A program made the translations under genes and the position numbers. This document shows, piece after piece, positions 23,902-37,485 of a DNA stretch of 64,000 nucleotides; the first letter of the stretch is position 1; each line of letters begins with the position of its first letter. Under the pieces are notes generated by a model. The model did no database searches, was not told where the DNA came from, and was given only the letters and a program-made list of their open reading frames with translations. Source of the stretch: Catenibacillus scindens (lineage in GTDB: Bacteria; Bacillota; Clostridia; Lachnospirales; Lachnospiraceae); the NCBI RefSeq assembly GCF_014202115.1, contig NZ_JACHFW010000010.1:87349-151348 (forward strand), written 5' to 3'.

Positions 23902-25272
23902 TTACGCCCGGCTTAAAGGCGGAGATTTCCACAGGATTTTTCGCACCCTGAAGGAAAAGCAGACGACCCTGAACACCCAGTCGATGACCATGGCGATCCA
24001 CACGCCGATGGCCCCGTAGTTAAACATAACGCCGATAATATAACTGAATCCCAGCCGGAACACCAGCATGGAAAAAATAGAGATGCACATGGGAAAGCGG
24101 ACGTCGTTGGCAGCCCTCAGGGCGTTAGGCATTGTAAAGGACAGGGGCCATAAAAATACTGCCGAAATATTGTGGATACATATAAGGATCACCGCCAGAT
24201 GGTAAGTGTCTTCCGACATATTGTAGGCGGACAAAATCAGCGGCAGTATGAGAAACAGGGCCGCGTTCAGTATCCACATCATAATATAAGTCATCTTCAT
24301 CAACCGTTTAAAATAGTAGCGGACCTGATCAAAATCGTTAGCTCCCACACACTGGCCGATGACTGTGACCATGGCCAGTCCCATAGCCTGCCCCGGCAAA
24401 ATACAGAAGGCGGCCAGGTTATTGCCCACCGCGTTGGCGGTGATCTGGGTCGTTCCAAATACGGAGATCATACTGACCAGCAGCACCCTCCCTAACTGGA
24501 AAAAGCTGTTTTCCAGGCTATTTGGGACGCCGATAGATAAAATCCGCCCGATCATCCGTCGGTCAATGCGAAAGCGCAGAAGTTTTTCCACATAAATCTT
24601 CTGAGACTTTTTGTGGAGCAGGGCAATGACGATCACCGCCGCCATAGCTCTGGAAATCGTGGACGAGGCCGCCACACCGTCAGCTCCCCTATGAAGGACA
24701 AAGACAAAAAACGCGTTTCCGAAAATATTGACTACATTCATTAACGCGGAAATATACATGGAAATCTTTGAATTTCCCTGGGCCCGGTAGAGCGCCGCTC
24801 CCGCGTTGTAAACCGCGATAAAAGGGTAAGAAAAAGCGGAGATCAGAAAATAAATCAGCGCGCTGTCCATCACAGACTTTTCTGTGCTTCCGAAAAGAAG
24901 ATGGAGAAGTGGAACCCGCCACAGGCATACCGCTGCCATCATCACAATACCGATAAATGCTGTGATATAAACAAGCTGGTTGGCCGCCTGGCGGGCACGG
25001 TCTTCCTGGCGGGCGCCAAGAAGCTGGGCCACAACAACCGCGCCACCGGTACCCAGGGCAGCAAAAATATTAATGATCAGCACATTGATCAGATCCACAA
25101 GGGCCACGCCGGACACTGCGGACTCTCCCGCCGCTGAAACCATCATAATATCCGCCATTCCCACCATTACAGAAAGAAACTGCTCAATGATCAGCGGAAC
25201 GATCAGTTTTTTTAAGGCACTGTTATCAAAGAGCAGCTTTGGGGGTACAGCTTTCTTTGTTACATTAAACAT
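23902..25272 (-). CDS. MATE-family multidrug/sodium antiporter
   Basis: Integral membrane protein of 456 residues with twelve hydrophobic helices in two six-helix bundles, e.g. LIVPLIIEQFLSVMVGMADI at the N-terminus, typical of the NorM/DinF superfamily. Such pumps export cationic drugs or metabolites using Na+ or H+. AGGTGG lies five bases before the ATG at 25272. Monocistronic. Substrate unknown. Confidence 0.9.
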   Translation of the reverse strand: MFNVTKKAVPPKLLFDNSALKKLIVPLIIEQFLSVMVGMADIMMVSAAGESAVSGVALVDLINVLIINIFAALGTGGAVVVAQLLGARQEDRARQAANQLVYITAFIGIVMMAAVCLWRVPLLHLLFGSTEKSVMDSALIYFLISAFSYPFIAVYNAGAALYRAQGNSKISMYISALMNVVNIFGNAFFVFVLHRGADGVAASSTISRAMAAVIVIALLHKKSQKIYVEKLLRFRIDRRMIGRILSIGVPNSLENSFFQLGRVLLVSMISVFGTTQITANAVGNNLAAFCILPGQAMGLAMVTVIGQCVGANDFDQVRYYFKRLMKMTYIMMWILNAALFLILPLILSAYNMSEDTYHLAVILICIHNISAVFLWPLSFTMPNALRAANDVRFPMCISIFSMLVFRLGFSYIIGVMFNYGAIGVWIAMVIDWVFRVVCFSFRVRKILWKSPPLSRA

Positions 25273-25325
25273 TTTTTCCACCTGTTATCTTATTTGCAGA
25301 GAAGTTTTTCATTTCATTCACAAAA

Positions 25326-25375
25326 ATTTGCGGAACATACATCCGGCTTCAGAGCCCTGCGCATGTCCCGCAAAT
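25326..25375 (-). terminator. Terminator downstream of glyS
   Basis: ATTTGCGGAACAT and ATGTCCCGCAAAT form a long stem with one mismatch; on the minus strand it is followed by TTTTTG, just past the glyS stop codon. Confidence 0.75.
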
Positions 25376-25381
25376 AAAATT

Positions 25382-26770
25382 TTAGAAAGTCAGTCTTTCG
25401 TCCAGATAACTTTCCAGCTCTTCAATTTTAATCCGAACCTGATCCATCGTATCACGGTCGCGGACAGTAACACATCCGTCATTTTCAGAGTCAAAATCAT
25501 AGGTCACGCAGAAGGGTGTGCCGATCTCATCCTGACGGCGGTATCTCTTACCGATATTGCCGCGGTCGTCATATTCACAGTTATATTTCTTTGAAAGACG
25601 CATATAAATCTCTTCCGCAGGGGCGGCCAGCTTTTTAGACAAAGGCAGAACACCCACTTTCACCGGAGCAAGGGCCGGATGGAAATGAAGGACTGTGCGC
25701 ACGTCACCTTCGCTGATCTCCTCCTCGTCGTAAGCGCCGCATAAAAATGCCAGAACGACACGGTCGGCACCCAGAGACGGTTCGATGACATAAGGGATAT
25801 ATTTCTCCTTCTTTGCGTCGTCAAAATAAGACATATCCTCCCCTGAAACAGTCTGATGCTGTGTCAGGTCATAATCGGTACGGTCGGCGATGCCCCACAG
25901 TTCTCCCCAGCCAAATGGGAAAAGGAACTCAATATCGCTGGTCGCTTTGGAATAGAATGAAAGTTCCTCTTTATCGTGATCCCGGACTCTCATCTCCTCT
26001 TCCTTCATTCCCAGAGATTTCAGCCAATCAATACAAAACTGACGCCAGTAAGTAAACCACTCCAGGTCTGTCCCCGGCTCACAGAAAAACTCCAGCTCCA
26101 TCTGCTCAAACTCACGGGTGCGGAAGGTAAAGTTGCCCGGTGTGATCTCATTTCTGAAAGATTTACCGATCTGTCCAATGCCGAAAGGAATCTTTTTCCG
26201 GGAGGTGCGCTGTACATTTTTGAAATTGACAAAAATGCCCTGGGCAGTCTCCGGTCTTAAATATACAGTATTTTTCGCGTCCTCAGTAACGCCCTGAAAC
26301 GTCTTGAACATCAGGTTAAACTGGCGGATATCTGTAAAATTGTGCTTTCCGCAGGAAGGACAGGGGATCTGATGCTCCTCGATAAAGCTCATCATCTCTT
26401 CATTGGACCAGCCGTCCACTGAGCCTTCATGGGCAATACCCTTCTCATCCATATAATCCTCGATGAGCTTATCAGCGCGGAATCTCTCATGGCACTCTTT
26501 ACAATCCATCAGTGGATCGGAAAAACTTCCCAGATGTCCGGAAGCCACCCATGTCTGAGGATTCATTAAAATAGCGCAGTCCACACCGACGTTGTAGGGA
26601 TTTTCCTGTATAAACTTTTTCCACCAGGCGCGCTTTACATTATTTTTCAGCTCCACGCCCAGATTGCCATAATCCCATGTATTGGCAAGACCGCCGTAAA
26701 TTTCGGAACCAGGGTAAACAAACCCTCTGGCCTTAGCCAGCGCCACAATCTTATCCATTGTTTTTTCCAT
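25382..26770 (-). CDS. glyS: Glycyl-tRNA synthetase (dimeric, class II)
   Basis: Enzyme of 462 residues of the alpha2 GlyRS type (not the alpha2beta2 form). It starts [20 protein letters not shown]; class II motif 2 is [19 protein letters not shown] and motif 3 includes [13 protein letters not shown]; the anticodon-binding domain ends the protein. AGGT lies upstream of the ATG at 26770; the frame is open to 26815. Monocistronic with its own terminator. No T-box leader is visible in the short upstream gap. Confidence 0.96.
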   Translation of the reverse strand: MEKTMDKIVALAKARGFVYPGSEIYGGLANTWDYGNLGVELKNNVKRAWWKKFIQENPYNVGVDCAILMNPQTWVASGHLGSFSDPLMDCKECHERFRADKLIEDYMDEKGIAHEGSVDGWSNEEMMSFIEEHQIPCPSCGKHNFTDIRQFNLMFKTFQGVTEDAKNTVYLRPETAQGIFVNFKNVQRTSRKKIPFGIGQIGKSFRNEITPGNFTFRTREFEQMELEFFCEPGTDLEWFTYWRQFCIDWLKSLGMKEEEMRVRDHDKEELSFYSKATSDIEFLFPFGWGELWGIADRTDYDLTQHQTVSGEDMSYFDDAKKEKYIPYVIEPSLGADRVVLAFLCGAYDEEEISEGDVRTVLHFHPALAPVKVGVLPLSKKLAAPAEEIYMRLSKKYNCEYDDRGNIGKRYRRQDEIGTPFCVTYDFDSENDGCVTVRDRDTMDQVRIKIEELESYLDERLTF

Positions 26771-26877
26771 AATCTTTTCTACCTCACAATTTTCTAATGG
26801 TAACAGTTCAGCCATCGGGGATAGCGGGATAAACTGTTACTTTGTATGTAATCCGCCGCTAAGGCGCCGCGGAATTA

Positions 26878-27495
26878 TTAACGATATAAAATAACAGACG
26901 AGCCGTCAGGGCAACTGGCGGATGCACCGTCCCAGGACGTTATATTACTGCTCACATAAGCGATCTTTCCTGGCACCACAATCGTTATTGGACCATAGAC
27001 CGTCACCGCCCTGTAATCTTCCAGGTTTTCAATGGAAGAGAGGCTTACTTTGCTTTCATCCTTCACATTGACAAAGTCCCTCTGTGCGTTTTCCTCCGTC
27101 AGAGCAGTTCCGTCCTCTGTCTGGATCTGGGCATAGTTAAAGGCCGCATAATCTTCCAGATCTTCATAGGTTAAGACAACTCTCGCCCTCCCGTCAGCCA
27201 CTTGAACCTGGTCAACGGTGATAACTGCTTCAGCTTCTTCCCCTTCCAAAAGATCTGATGCCTGCTGAGAATTATAGATATCCACTTCCTGACGGATATA
27301 CTCTTCCAGATCTGACTGAGAATAATAGGACTCTTCAAAGTCCTCCACACTCAGCTCTGTCACACTGCCGTCAGAATTTAATGCCAGTGTATTTTCAGAA
27401 TAGGCGGAAATGTCTATTTTATTTTTACATCCGGCAATGGTGAAAACACACATTGCCCCCAGCACCGACAAAATGATTTTTGAGCCATTAATCAT
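26878..27495 (-). CDS. Lipoprotein of unknown function
   Basis: Protein of 205 residues with a lipoprotein signal peptide: hydrophobic stretch ILSVLGAMCVFT then lipobox TIAGC. The mature part is acidic and repeatedly rich in Glu/Asp/Tyr (VEDFEESYYSQSDLEEYIRQ) without a known domain; a weakly similar protein family of about 200 residues is common in Lachnospiraceae. GAGGAGG gives the MINGSKI start at 27495. Located on the outer face of the membrane. It lies downstream of recO on the same strand. Confidence 0.75.
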   Translation of the reverse strand: MINGSKIILSVLGAMCVFTIAGCKNKIDISAYSENTLALNSDGSVTELSVEDFEESYYSQSDLEEYIRQEVDIYNSQQASDLLEGEEAEAVITVDQVQVADGRARVVLTYEDLEDYAAFNYAQIQTEDGTALTEENAQRDFVNVKDESKVSLSSIENLEDYRAVTVYGPITIVVPGKIAYVSSNITSWDGASASCPDGSSVILYR

Positions 27496-27630
27496 ACACA
27501 TTGTCCTCCTCACAGGCTTTTATTATTGTAGCGTTTCTCCCTTTAATTTTCAACCTATTTCTTGAAATTTATACCACTTTTAAAGAAATTCCGGGACAGT
27601 CCCCTCGGAGCCTGCCGGTCTGCGGAAAAT

Positions 27631-28371
27631 TCACAGCATTTCCAGCATTTCCAGAGACTTTATCTTCCTGTCAATATGAAGACGCATATAGTGATCCATC
27701 ACCTGTTCCAGATCCCTTTGCACCTCATCATTCACTGTAAAAGTATATAATTTTTCCACAGGGGAGGATACTATATACTGCAGTGTATAGATGGTGGAGG
27801 GATGAAGCTTTTTTAATCCATGATTGTGTTGAAAACAGTTTTCGCAGGCAACGCCGGATCGGGAAAAACTAAAGGCCGTAAGTTTCTCACTGCTGCCGCA
27901 CATACAGCAGGAAAAACACTGAGGGTATTCTCCCTCCGCCACCATAACCTTTAATTCATAGATCCGGCGCACCAGTTTAAAGTCAATGATCTTCTTACAC
28001 AATATACGCAATGTTTGATATAAAAGTTTCAAAAGGGGCGTCCCATCCATATTCTCCCTGGCAAAATAGCTGGCCAGCTCAAGAAAATAAAATCCGTAGC
28101 AGGCCGCTTCCAGATTCTCCCTGAGTTCCATAAAGTAGTTAGAGACATTGGCGCCCACAAGGGTATAGGCATCCCTTCCCGGTATCAGCAAAAATTCTCC
28201 GAAGACAAAGGGTTCTGTGGCTGCCAGCATTGAACTTTTGGGACGCCGTGATCCTCTGGAAAAAGCTGTAATCTTTCCTCTATGAGTTGTAAGGAGAACC
28301 AGACGCTTATCATATTCCCCCACAGGCATGGCGGAAATGACCATGCCTGTCAGCTTAATCTGTTCTGTCAT
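27631..28371 (-). CDS. recO: DNA repair protein RecO
   Basis: Protein of 246 residues. The N-terminal OB fold (MTEQIKLTGMVISAMPVGEY, then RGSRRPKSSM) binds single-stranded DNA; a zinc site is visible as CFSCCMCGSS...CENC. RecO loads RecA with RecR in gap repair. The frame could begin at TTG 28380, overlapping era, but the ATG at 28371 gives the standard start. Coupled to era, the usual pair in Firmicutes. Confidence 0.93.
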   Translation of the reverse strand: MTEQIKLTGMVISAMPVGEYDKRLVLLTTHRGKITAFSRGSRRPKSSMLAATEPFVFGEFLLIPGRDAYTLVGANVSNYFMELRENLEAACYGFYFLELASYFARENMDGTPLLKLLYQTLRILCKKIIDFKLVRRIYELKVMVAEGEYPQCFSCCMCGSSEKLTAFSFSRSGVACENCFQHNHGLKKLHPSTIYTLQYIVSSPVEKLYTFTVNDEVQRDLEQVMDHYMRLHIDRKIKSLEMLEML

Positions 28372-28376
28372 CCATA

Positions 28377-29285
28377 TCAAATCTCTTTCTTATTATAGCC
28401 GAAATTTTTTATAAGGAAGTCACTGTCCCTCCAGTCCTTTTTTACTTTTACCCAAAGCTGAAGGTTGACATGGCTGTCCAGAAGATTTTCAATTTCCTCC
28501 CGGGCCAGAGAACCGATCCTTTTAAGCATACTGCCATTTTTTCCAATAATGATCCCTTTGTGGGAATCCCTCTCACATATAATGGTGGCGTCAATATCAA
28601 CGATGGGCTTTTTGCCGCCCCGCTCTTTCATCCGCTCAATGACAACGGCGATACCATGGGGAATTTCCTCATCCAGCAGGCGCAGCGCCTTCTCACGGAT
28701 CAATTCTGCCACGATCTGGCGCTCCGGCTGGTCGGTGATTGTATCCGCATCGAAAAACTGGGGGCCTTCCGGCAAATATTTCATAATAACTTTAAGAATC
28801 TCGGCAGTATTTTCCCCTTTAAGAGCCGAGCAAGGAATAATTTCGGCAAAATCACAGATATCTTTGTAAGTATCTATAAATTTCAGGATTTCTTCTTTTT
28901 TTACAGTGTCAATTTTGTTGATCACAAGAATCACCGGCGTTTTCACTTTATCAAGCTGCTGAGCAATGTGCCGCTCACCGGCGCCGATAAACGTGGTCGG
29001 TTCCACCAGCCACAAAATCACATCCACCTCAGATAATGTCCGTTCTGCCACTGTGACCATATATTCCCCAAGCTTATTTTTCGCTTTGTGGATTCCCGGC
29101 GTATCCACAAAAATAATCTGTCCCTCATCGCAGGTGTAGACTGTCTGTATACGGTTTCTTGTCGTCTGCGGCTTGCTGGATGTGATAGCGATCTTCTGGC
29201 CGATCAGACGGTTCATCAACGTGGATTTTCCAACATTGGGTCTGCCGATCAATGTGGCGAAACCGGATTTAAAATGATTTTCCAT
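28377..29285 (-). CDS. era: GTPase Era
   Basis: Protein of 302 residues. G1 GRPNVGKS, G3 DTPG, and G4 NKID form the GTPase domain; the C-terminal KH domain (GKNGSMLKRIGSLAREEIE) binds the 3' end of 16S rRNA. It functions in 30S subunit maturation at the membrane. GGGAGG precedes the ATG. Co-transcribed with recO. Confidence 0.97.
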   Translation of the reverse strand: MENHFKSGFATLIGRPNVGKSTLMNRLIGQKIAITSSKPQTTRNRIQTVYTCDEGQIIFVDTPGIHKAKNKLGEYMVTVAERTLSEVDVILWLVEPTTFIGAGERHIAQQLDKVKTPVILVINKIDTVKKEEILKFIDTYKDICDFAEIIPCSALKGENTAEILKVIMKYLPEGPQFFDADTITDQPERQIVAELIREKALRLLDEEIPHGIAVVIERMKERGGKKPIVDIDATIICERDSHKGIIIGKNGSMLKRIGSLAREEIENLLDSHVNLQLWVKVKKDWRDSDFLIKNFGYNKKEI

Positions 29286-29341
29286 AATTCCTCCCTGAAA
29301 CTGTCACAATTCTGCCCTGGTGGCTAAACTGTGACCCCAAA

Positions 29342-32269
29342 TTACAACAATGTTTCTACGGTTTTAAACAGTTCTCTGTTCTTTTCAATGGAAGCCTCGC
29401 TTCCTACAACGCAGATATTTTCCTGGGACACAAAATTCTCAACCAGGCCGGCAAATCCGCGGATAGTTTCCACATTAGCGGAGAGGATCTCATTCCGGGT
29501 CTTTTGCAGATCTTCACCGGTAAGTCCGGAAAAATAAGCCCCCAGAGATCTTGCCGCCGCTGAGTATGGATTTAGAGGCGTGTCCGCCGCGCTGATCGCG
29601 CCGATAATATATTTTAACATGTCTCTGTCGCTGGCCTCAAAATTTCTCAGATAATCGGCGCACTTCCTGTAAATATCCAATGTCTTTTCCAGATTCGGAT
29701 CTCTGTATGAGGCAAAATAAGCGTTTCCATTACGTCCGAAGCTGCTCATGCAGCCGTAAGCGCCTCCTTTAACTCTCAAATTAATCCATAAATACTCATA
29801 TTCCATGATCACTTTGAGGACATTAAGTCCTCCATGATATTTAAAGCCGCTCTGGACAAAATTTCCGGCCATAACATCATACTGTACGGTTCCGGGGGTA
29901 ACAAAACCTTCATTTTTCGATCCGGGCGTCCATTTAAAATCTTCTTTTACGGCCGCTTTCCCGGTCAGCTCATCCTCAAAACCTTCTAATGCCAGCGCAG
30001 CGGTCTCAATGTAAGGCGGCCGTCCGGTAAAATCAACCATAATGTTGTCACGTCGGAAAAGAAAATCTGCCGTCTCCCTCAGACCGGACACGATATCATC
30101 CGCCACCTCGTTAAAATCTGATGCCAGCTTCTTTAAAAACCTGTAATAGTCTACGCCGCTCAGCAGTTCTTTGTAGGCCCCGGCCTCAGAGAAATAGGAA
30201 GTTGCCCGGCTTACTGCCACCGCGTGTCCTGAAGAATTGAGCGCCATCTGGAGCCGTGAGACATTCTCATCAATAATCTCTTTAATACGTTTCTTGTCAT
30301 CCAGTCTAGAATGAAACAAAATCTCCCTGATCAGTCCGCCCATTTTTCCCATCTGATCTGTCAGGGCCCGTCCGCTGATCTCAAATCTCGGATTATAACT
30401 GTCCCATGTTTTCCCGGCATAAAGGGTTGCCCCTGTATAGATTCCGCCGGTATACATGCGGATCTCATTGTTCAAATCCTGATACTCATAATGCTCCGTG
30501 TCAATATTGCCAAGGACGCTTGACAAAAGGCCGGCGTAGGGAATCAGCCGGACAGGAAGTCCATCCATGTCAAAAAGGAGTCTCAGATAACCGATCCCTT
30601 TTGTCTCATAATCGTGGTACAGACCGGGAAATCCACCGATCGTCTGCTCTTTGTTGACCAGGGGAATGGGATTTTTGTCAATATCCTCAAGGGACAGCAT
30701 AGGAATGGTTTTCAGCGCTTCCTGGGAGGACGGCGTCTCCTGATACTCTGCCAGATGATGGGTGGCATCCACTACTTCCCGGATCTCTTCCGGAGTCATT
30801 GCCGCCTTTTTTTCCGCCAGCTTTTCTTTCAAAGCCTGCTCAGAAGCTGCAGAAAGACCTTTTTCCGGCTTTAAGATGACAAGGGACGCATGGGGATTAT
30901 CTAAAAGCCATGTAGAAATAAGGTTTTCAAAATATCCTGTATCAATCTGTTTTCTCAAATCATTGAAGGTTTTAAAACACTTCAAGTGAATGAAGGGCTG
31001 ATCTTTGTCATAAAGCCAGCTATCCATCATTAAGATCCCGTACATAAGACCGCCGGGAACCCATCCGTAATCCGCCTCCCTGAACTTAAATTCCATTGTG
31101 TTGAGGGCAGCCTTCAGAGAATTTTTATTAATTCCATCGGAGACGATCTTTGAAAGGGTCTCACGGATGATCCCAAGAAAACGGTCCTTATCTTCCGCAT
31201 TGCTGTTTTTTGCTATAATTGATAAAAATGGCTGACGGATGGAGCGTTCATAGCTGCAGTAAACGTCCTTAGCAATGCCACTCTCAATGAGCGCCTTTTT
31301 CAGGGGCGCGCCCGGACAGCTCATGAGGGCGTAGTCCAATACCTGAAAAGCCACATACATCATGGGATCAAGGCTGTCTTTTAAAACAACGCTGTATGCC
31401 AGATAAGTATTATCCTCCTCGTCCTCCCCGCTGCCTATAGAGTATACCCCGGTCTCCTCCTTCATGGCGCCGAAAGGCTTTTCCATCTGGATCTGGGAAT
31501 CCACATCCAGGTAATCAAAATGACTCAGGTATTCTTTATCAATAAAATCCAGCTTCTCATATACGTCAAAATCGCCGTAGAGATAAATATAGCTATTGGA
31601 TGGATGGTAGTATTTTCTGTGGAAGTCCAGAAAATCCTCATAAGTCAGATCGGGAATATGATCCGGATCTCCCCCGGACTCCTGCCCATAAGTGGTATCC
31701 GGGAAAAGGGAGGACAATATACGTCTTTCCAACACCTGTTCCGGCGATGAGAAAGCGCCTTTCATTTCATTATAAACAACACCATTATATGTCAGTTCTT
31801 TATCCGCGTCCTCAAGGGCATAGTGCCAGCCTTCCTGTAAAAAGATTTCCTTATGTCTGTAGATATCCGGATAAAAAACGCTGTCCAGATAAACATGCAT
31901 TAAATTCTGAAAATCTTTATCATTGCAGCTTGCCACCGGATACATAGTCTTATCAGGGTAAGTCATAGCATTTAGGAAAGTGTTTAGGGAACCTTTGACC
32001 AACTCCACAAATGGATCTTTTACCGGGAAATGCTTTGATCCGCACAGCACAGAATGCTCAAGAATATGGGCCACCCCTGTACTGTCCTTAGGCGTTGTCC
32101 GGAAAATAATGTCAAAAACTTTATTTTTATCTTCATTGGATAAAACGGCTACACAGGCACCTGTTTTATTATGTTTGAACATCGCAGCCTGGGACTTTAC
32201 TTCGTCAATATATTCGGATGAAACCAGCGTATACGCTGAATGAATATTCTTAAAATCTGTAGTCATCAT
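29342..32269 (-). CDS. M16C insulinase-like zinc metallopeptidase
   Basis: Peptidase of 975 residues, the length of presequence-protease (PreP/HypA) enzymes. The inverted zinc motif HILEH (68-72, in STGVAHILEHSVLCGS) and a distal Glu in VVYNEMKGAFS supply the metal site; four M16 domains follow, the first pair separated from the second by a charged helical hinge (about 480-530). These enzymes degrade small unfolded peptides in the cytosol. AAAGGAG precedes the ATG. The upstream gene on this strand is the amidase, separated by the second copy of the repeat element. Confidence 0.93.
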   Translation of the reverse strand: MMTTDFKNIHSAYTLVSSEYIDEVKSQAAMFKHNKTGACVAVLSNEDKNKVFDIIFRTTPKDSTGVAHILEHSVLCGSKHFPVKDPFVELVKGSLNTFLNAMTYPDKTMYPVASCNDKDFQNLMHVYLDSVFYPDIYRHKEIFLQEGWHYALEDADKELTYNGVVYNEMKGAFSSPEQVLERRILSSLFPDTTYGQESGGDPDHIPDLTYEDFLDFHRKYYHPSNSYIYLYGDFDVYEKLDFIDKEYLSHFDYLDVDSQIQMEKPFGAMKEETGVYSIGSGEDEEDNTYLAYSVVLKDSLDPMMYVAFQVLDYALMSCPGAPLKKALIESGIAKDVYCSYERSIRQPFLSIIAKNSNAEDKDRFLGIIRETLSKIVSDGINKNSLKAALNTMEFKFREADYGWVPGGLMYGILMMDSWLYDKDQPFIHLKCFKTFNDLRKQIDTGYFENLISTWLLDNPHASLVILKPEKGLSAASEQALKEKLAEKKAAMTPEEIREVVDATHHLAEYQETPSSQEALKTIPMLSLEDIDKNPIPLVNKEQTIGGFPGLYHDYETKGIGYLRLLFDMDGLPVRLIPYAGLLSSVLGNIDTEHYEYQDLNNEIRMYTGGIYTGATLYAGKTWDSYNPRFEISGRALTDQMGKMGGLIREILFHSRLDDKKRIKEIIDENVSRLQMALNSSGHAVAVSRATSYFSEAGAYKELLSGVDYYRFLKKLASDFNEVADDIVSGLRETADFLFRRDNIMVDFTGRPPYIETAALALEGFEDELTGKAAVKEDFKWTPGSKNEGFVTPGTVQYDVMAGNFVQSGFKYHGGLNVLKVIMEYEYLWINLRVKGGAYGCMSSFGRNGNAYFASYRDPNLEKTLDIYRKCADYLRNFEASDRDMLKYIIGAISAADTPLNPYSAAARSLGAYFSGLTGEDLQKTRNEILSANVETIRGFAGLVENFVSQENICVVGSEASIEKNRELFKTVETLL

Positions 32270-32345
32270 GCTTCTCCTTTTTTATTTTTCTTCGCTTCTA
32301 TCATACCTTATATTATCTTTGCCATCAACTGTCAGGGTGTTTTTT

Positions 32346-32456
32346 TATAGGAAACGTCATAATAATTTTTATTATGACGTTTCCTGCGCCGATTTTTGCT
32401 GCGCAAAGCGCAGATCTTTCCTTGCAAAAATCGTGCGCATCCCCCGGAGGGTTTAT
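32346..32456 (-). repeat. Dispersed repeat element, copy 2
   Basis: Reverse complement of copy 1 (23482-23591) with only a handful of differences. Read on the minus strand, it starts at the stop codon of the amidase gene and ends about 75 bases before the M16 peptidase start. The terminal palindrome GTCATAATAATTTTTATTATGAC is intact and is followed by a T-run on the plus strand (A-run on the minus strand). Confidence 0.88.
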
Positions 32457-33115
32457 TGATGACGCTCCACCCACTGGTAGACATCATCTTTAAACTGCAC
32501 CCACGCGTCCTCATGCTCCACATAGTATAAGGGGCACAATTTTCCCGTCACATCGTAATGTCGGATCACATTTTCTACCGGAACATGGAGATATTCACAG
32601 AGCCACCCCGTCAGCTCAACCAGGGAATCATAAGTGACATCCTTAAATTTTCCTGTCTCATCGGGATGGCACACCTCTATAGATACCGTGTCGCTGTTTC
32701 GCTCATTGGAGGCATAGGCTACTTCCGATGTAGGAATACACTGAACGATCTCCCCTTCAAGTCCCACAATAAAGTGGCTGCTGGCATAAGTTTCATGGCT
32801 GTCTTTGAGCCCTTCAAAATAATTCCGGTTATCTATGGCCGACGTTCCCGGATTTGCCACATAATGGATCACAATCCCTGTAATAGTGCCCACCGGGGTT
32901 TCCGGGCGGGAGTACATATTTGGCGTCAAAAGTTCCACATCAATTTCCGGACGGTACTGCTCCACATTTTCCACGTTGTAGACAGAAGCTCTCCCCGGCC
33001 TTTTATTTTTCTCCACCACCAGCAAGATTGCTAAAATTACAATAATAATAACAAGCAGGATCACCAAAGCCCAGTAAAGCCTTGAAATCCCGCCTGTTTT
33101 TCTTCTTTTGTTCAT
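32453..33115 (-). CDS. Membrane-anchored N-acetylmuramoyl-L-alanine amidase (Amidase_2)
   Basis: Protein of 220 residues with a single N-terminal membrane anchor (about 13-35, YWALVILLVIIIVILAILLV) and an extracellular PGRP/Amidase_2 domain. Zinc ligands are visible in GIVIHYVANP, VIRHYDVTGKLCP, and the substrate region ASSHFIVG. It cleaves the muramyl-alanine bond of peptidoglycan. The start is MNKRRKTGG at 33115; the frame opens at 33175. The last codon runs into the repeat element. Confidence 0.88.
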   Translation of the reverse strand: MNKRRKTGGISRLYWALVILLVIIIVILAILLVVEKNKRPGRASVYNVENVEQYRPEIDVELLTPNMYSRPETPVGTITGIVIHYVANPGTSAIDNRNYFEGLKDSHETYASSHFIVGLEGEIVQCIPTSEVAYASNERNSDTVSIEVCHPDETGKFKDVTYDSLVELTGWLCEYLHVPVENVIRHYDVTGKLCPLYYVEHEDAWVQFKDDVYQWVERHQ

Positions 33116-33196
33116 ACCCCACTTATCCTTAACTGACGTACCCCCAGCAGGCAGATACGCACAGTACCTGCCCACTGAGGGTAACTTTTCTGAATA

Positions 33197-34756
<1,560 letters not shown>

Positions 34757-34759
34757 TCA

Positions 34760-34788
34760 AGTTTAACAAAGGATTTCAAAAAAGTCAA
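34760..34788 (-). promoter_or_regulatory. guaB promoter
   Basis: Minus strand TTGACT (34783-34788), 17-base spacer, TAAACT (34760-34765). The perfect inverted repeat lies downstream within the transcript. Confidence 0.6.
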
Positions 34789-34940
34789 CCTATACGGTCA
34801 TTATTAATTCTAAAGAGTTTTATTAATACAGCTTAAAAAAACTTATGATTCTATCAGCAGTATTAATATATCTGCAACCATTCAGGCGTTAGAAATAAAT
34901 GGATAGAACTGTTACATAATATCCCAGGCAAAGATTACTG

Positions 34941-35468
34941 TCAGCCCTCAATTTTCACCTTGCTGGGCGAATAATTATACATATTCTGAAGCATCTTCTC
35001 CGACGGTTCAAAAATCACTTTGATACGGCCATTATTTCCGGAACCTACATAGACATATCTCTTCTTAGACTTATCCCTGGAGGAAAAATCATAGGTTTTC
35101 CCGCCGTCGCCGCCGTATCCATCCAGCCAGTGGGAACCTTCCGGCGCCAGCACTTCCAGTGATTCAAAAGTTACGCTTAACTTTCTCTTCCGTCTGAAAT
35201 CGCCGGACAACTGGTCAAAATCCAGATCCCCAGATGTGAATATATATTCATACTCAACTTTCTGAAAACGAATAATAAAATAAATGATCACAACAATAAT
35301 GACAGCGAAAATAAACAGACCTGGAAGGGCTGCAAAAAATCCCAGGACAAAAAGGGCTGCCAGAAAAAAAACAATAATCCCGCAGATCACACGAACAACA
35401 ATATTGGCCGGCGTAATTTTTCTGCGGACGATAACTTCGGAGAATATATCTCCTGATGAACTTATCAT
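34941..35468 (-). CDS. DUF6106-like membrane protein
   Basis: Protein of 175 residues with two membrane helices (about 24-45 and 48-70) after a short N-terminus and a C-terminal soluble domain rich in Lys, Gly and Tyr (DFSSRDKSKKRYVYVG). It resembles a conserved Clostridia family of unknown function (DUF6106, recalled). GGAGG seven bases before the ATG at 35468 fixes the start. A TATAAT-containing promoter lies near 35540. No operon partners. Confidence 0.7.
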   Translation of the reverse strand: MISSSGDIFSEVIVRRKITPANIVVRVICGIIVFFLAALFVLGFFAALPGLFIFAVIIVVIIYFIIRFQKVEYEYIFTSGDLDFDQLSGDFRRKRKLSVTFESLEVLAPEGSHWLDGYGGDGGKTYDFSSRDKSKKRYVYVGSGNNGRIKVIFEPSEKMLQNMYNYSPSKVKIEG

Positions 35469-35685
35469 AGTCATTCCTCCAATAGTATTGTCTGCCCGGC
35501 ACAGACATATAGGCCACCCGGACAGCATCTTCTTTGTCTATTATACTGTATTTTTCCCCGAAGATAAAGCCCAAAATTATGAATATTCTCAGTCACAGCC
35601 AAGCTTCATGGATGTGGTGATTTCCACTCTGCCCCAGTGCTGGCTATGCAAAGCTTTTGTGCCATAGGACACTGCGTTTTCTATA

Positions 35686-35730
35686 AAAAACCGCGTTACA
35701 GTTCCGGAAAGGAACCGCAACGCGGTTTTT
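35686..35730 (-). terminator. groESL terminator
   Basis: AAAACCGCGTT-a-CAGTTCC / GGAAC-cgc-AACGCGGTTTT hairpin bordered by A- and T-runs, about 70 bases beyond the groEL stop codon. Confidence 0.8.
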
Positions 35731-35797
35731 AACTTCACAAAATTTTATAGATTGAGTAAGACTCACAAGCAAGTCTTAAATCTCAGCGGGAACCCAA

Positions 35798-37447
<1,650 letters not shown>

Positions 37448-37485
37448 TCACTTAATGTCTTTTTTGTTCAATCTGGGATTGAATA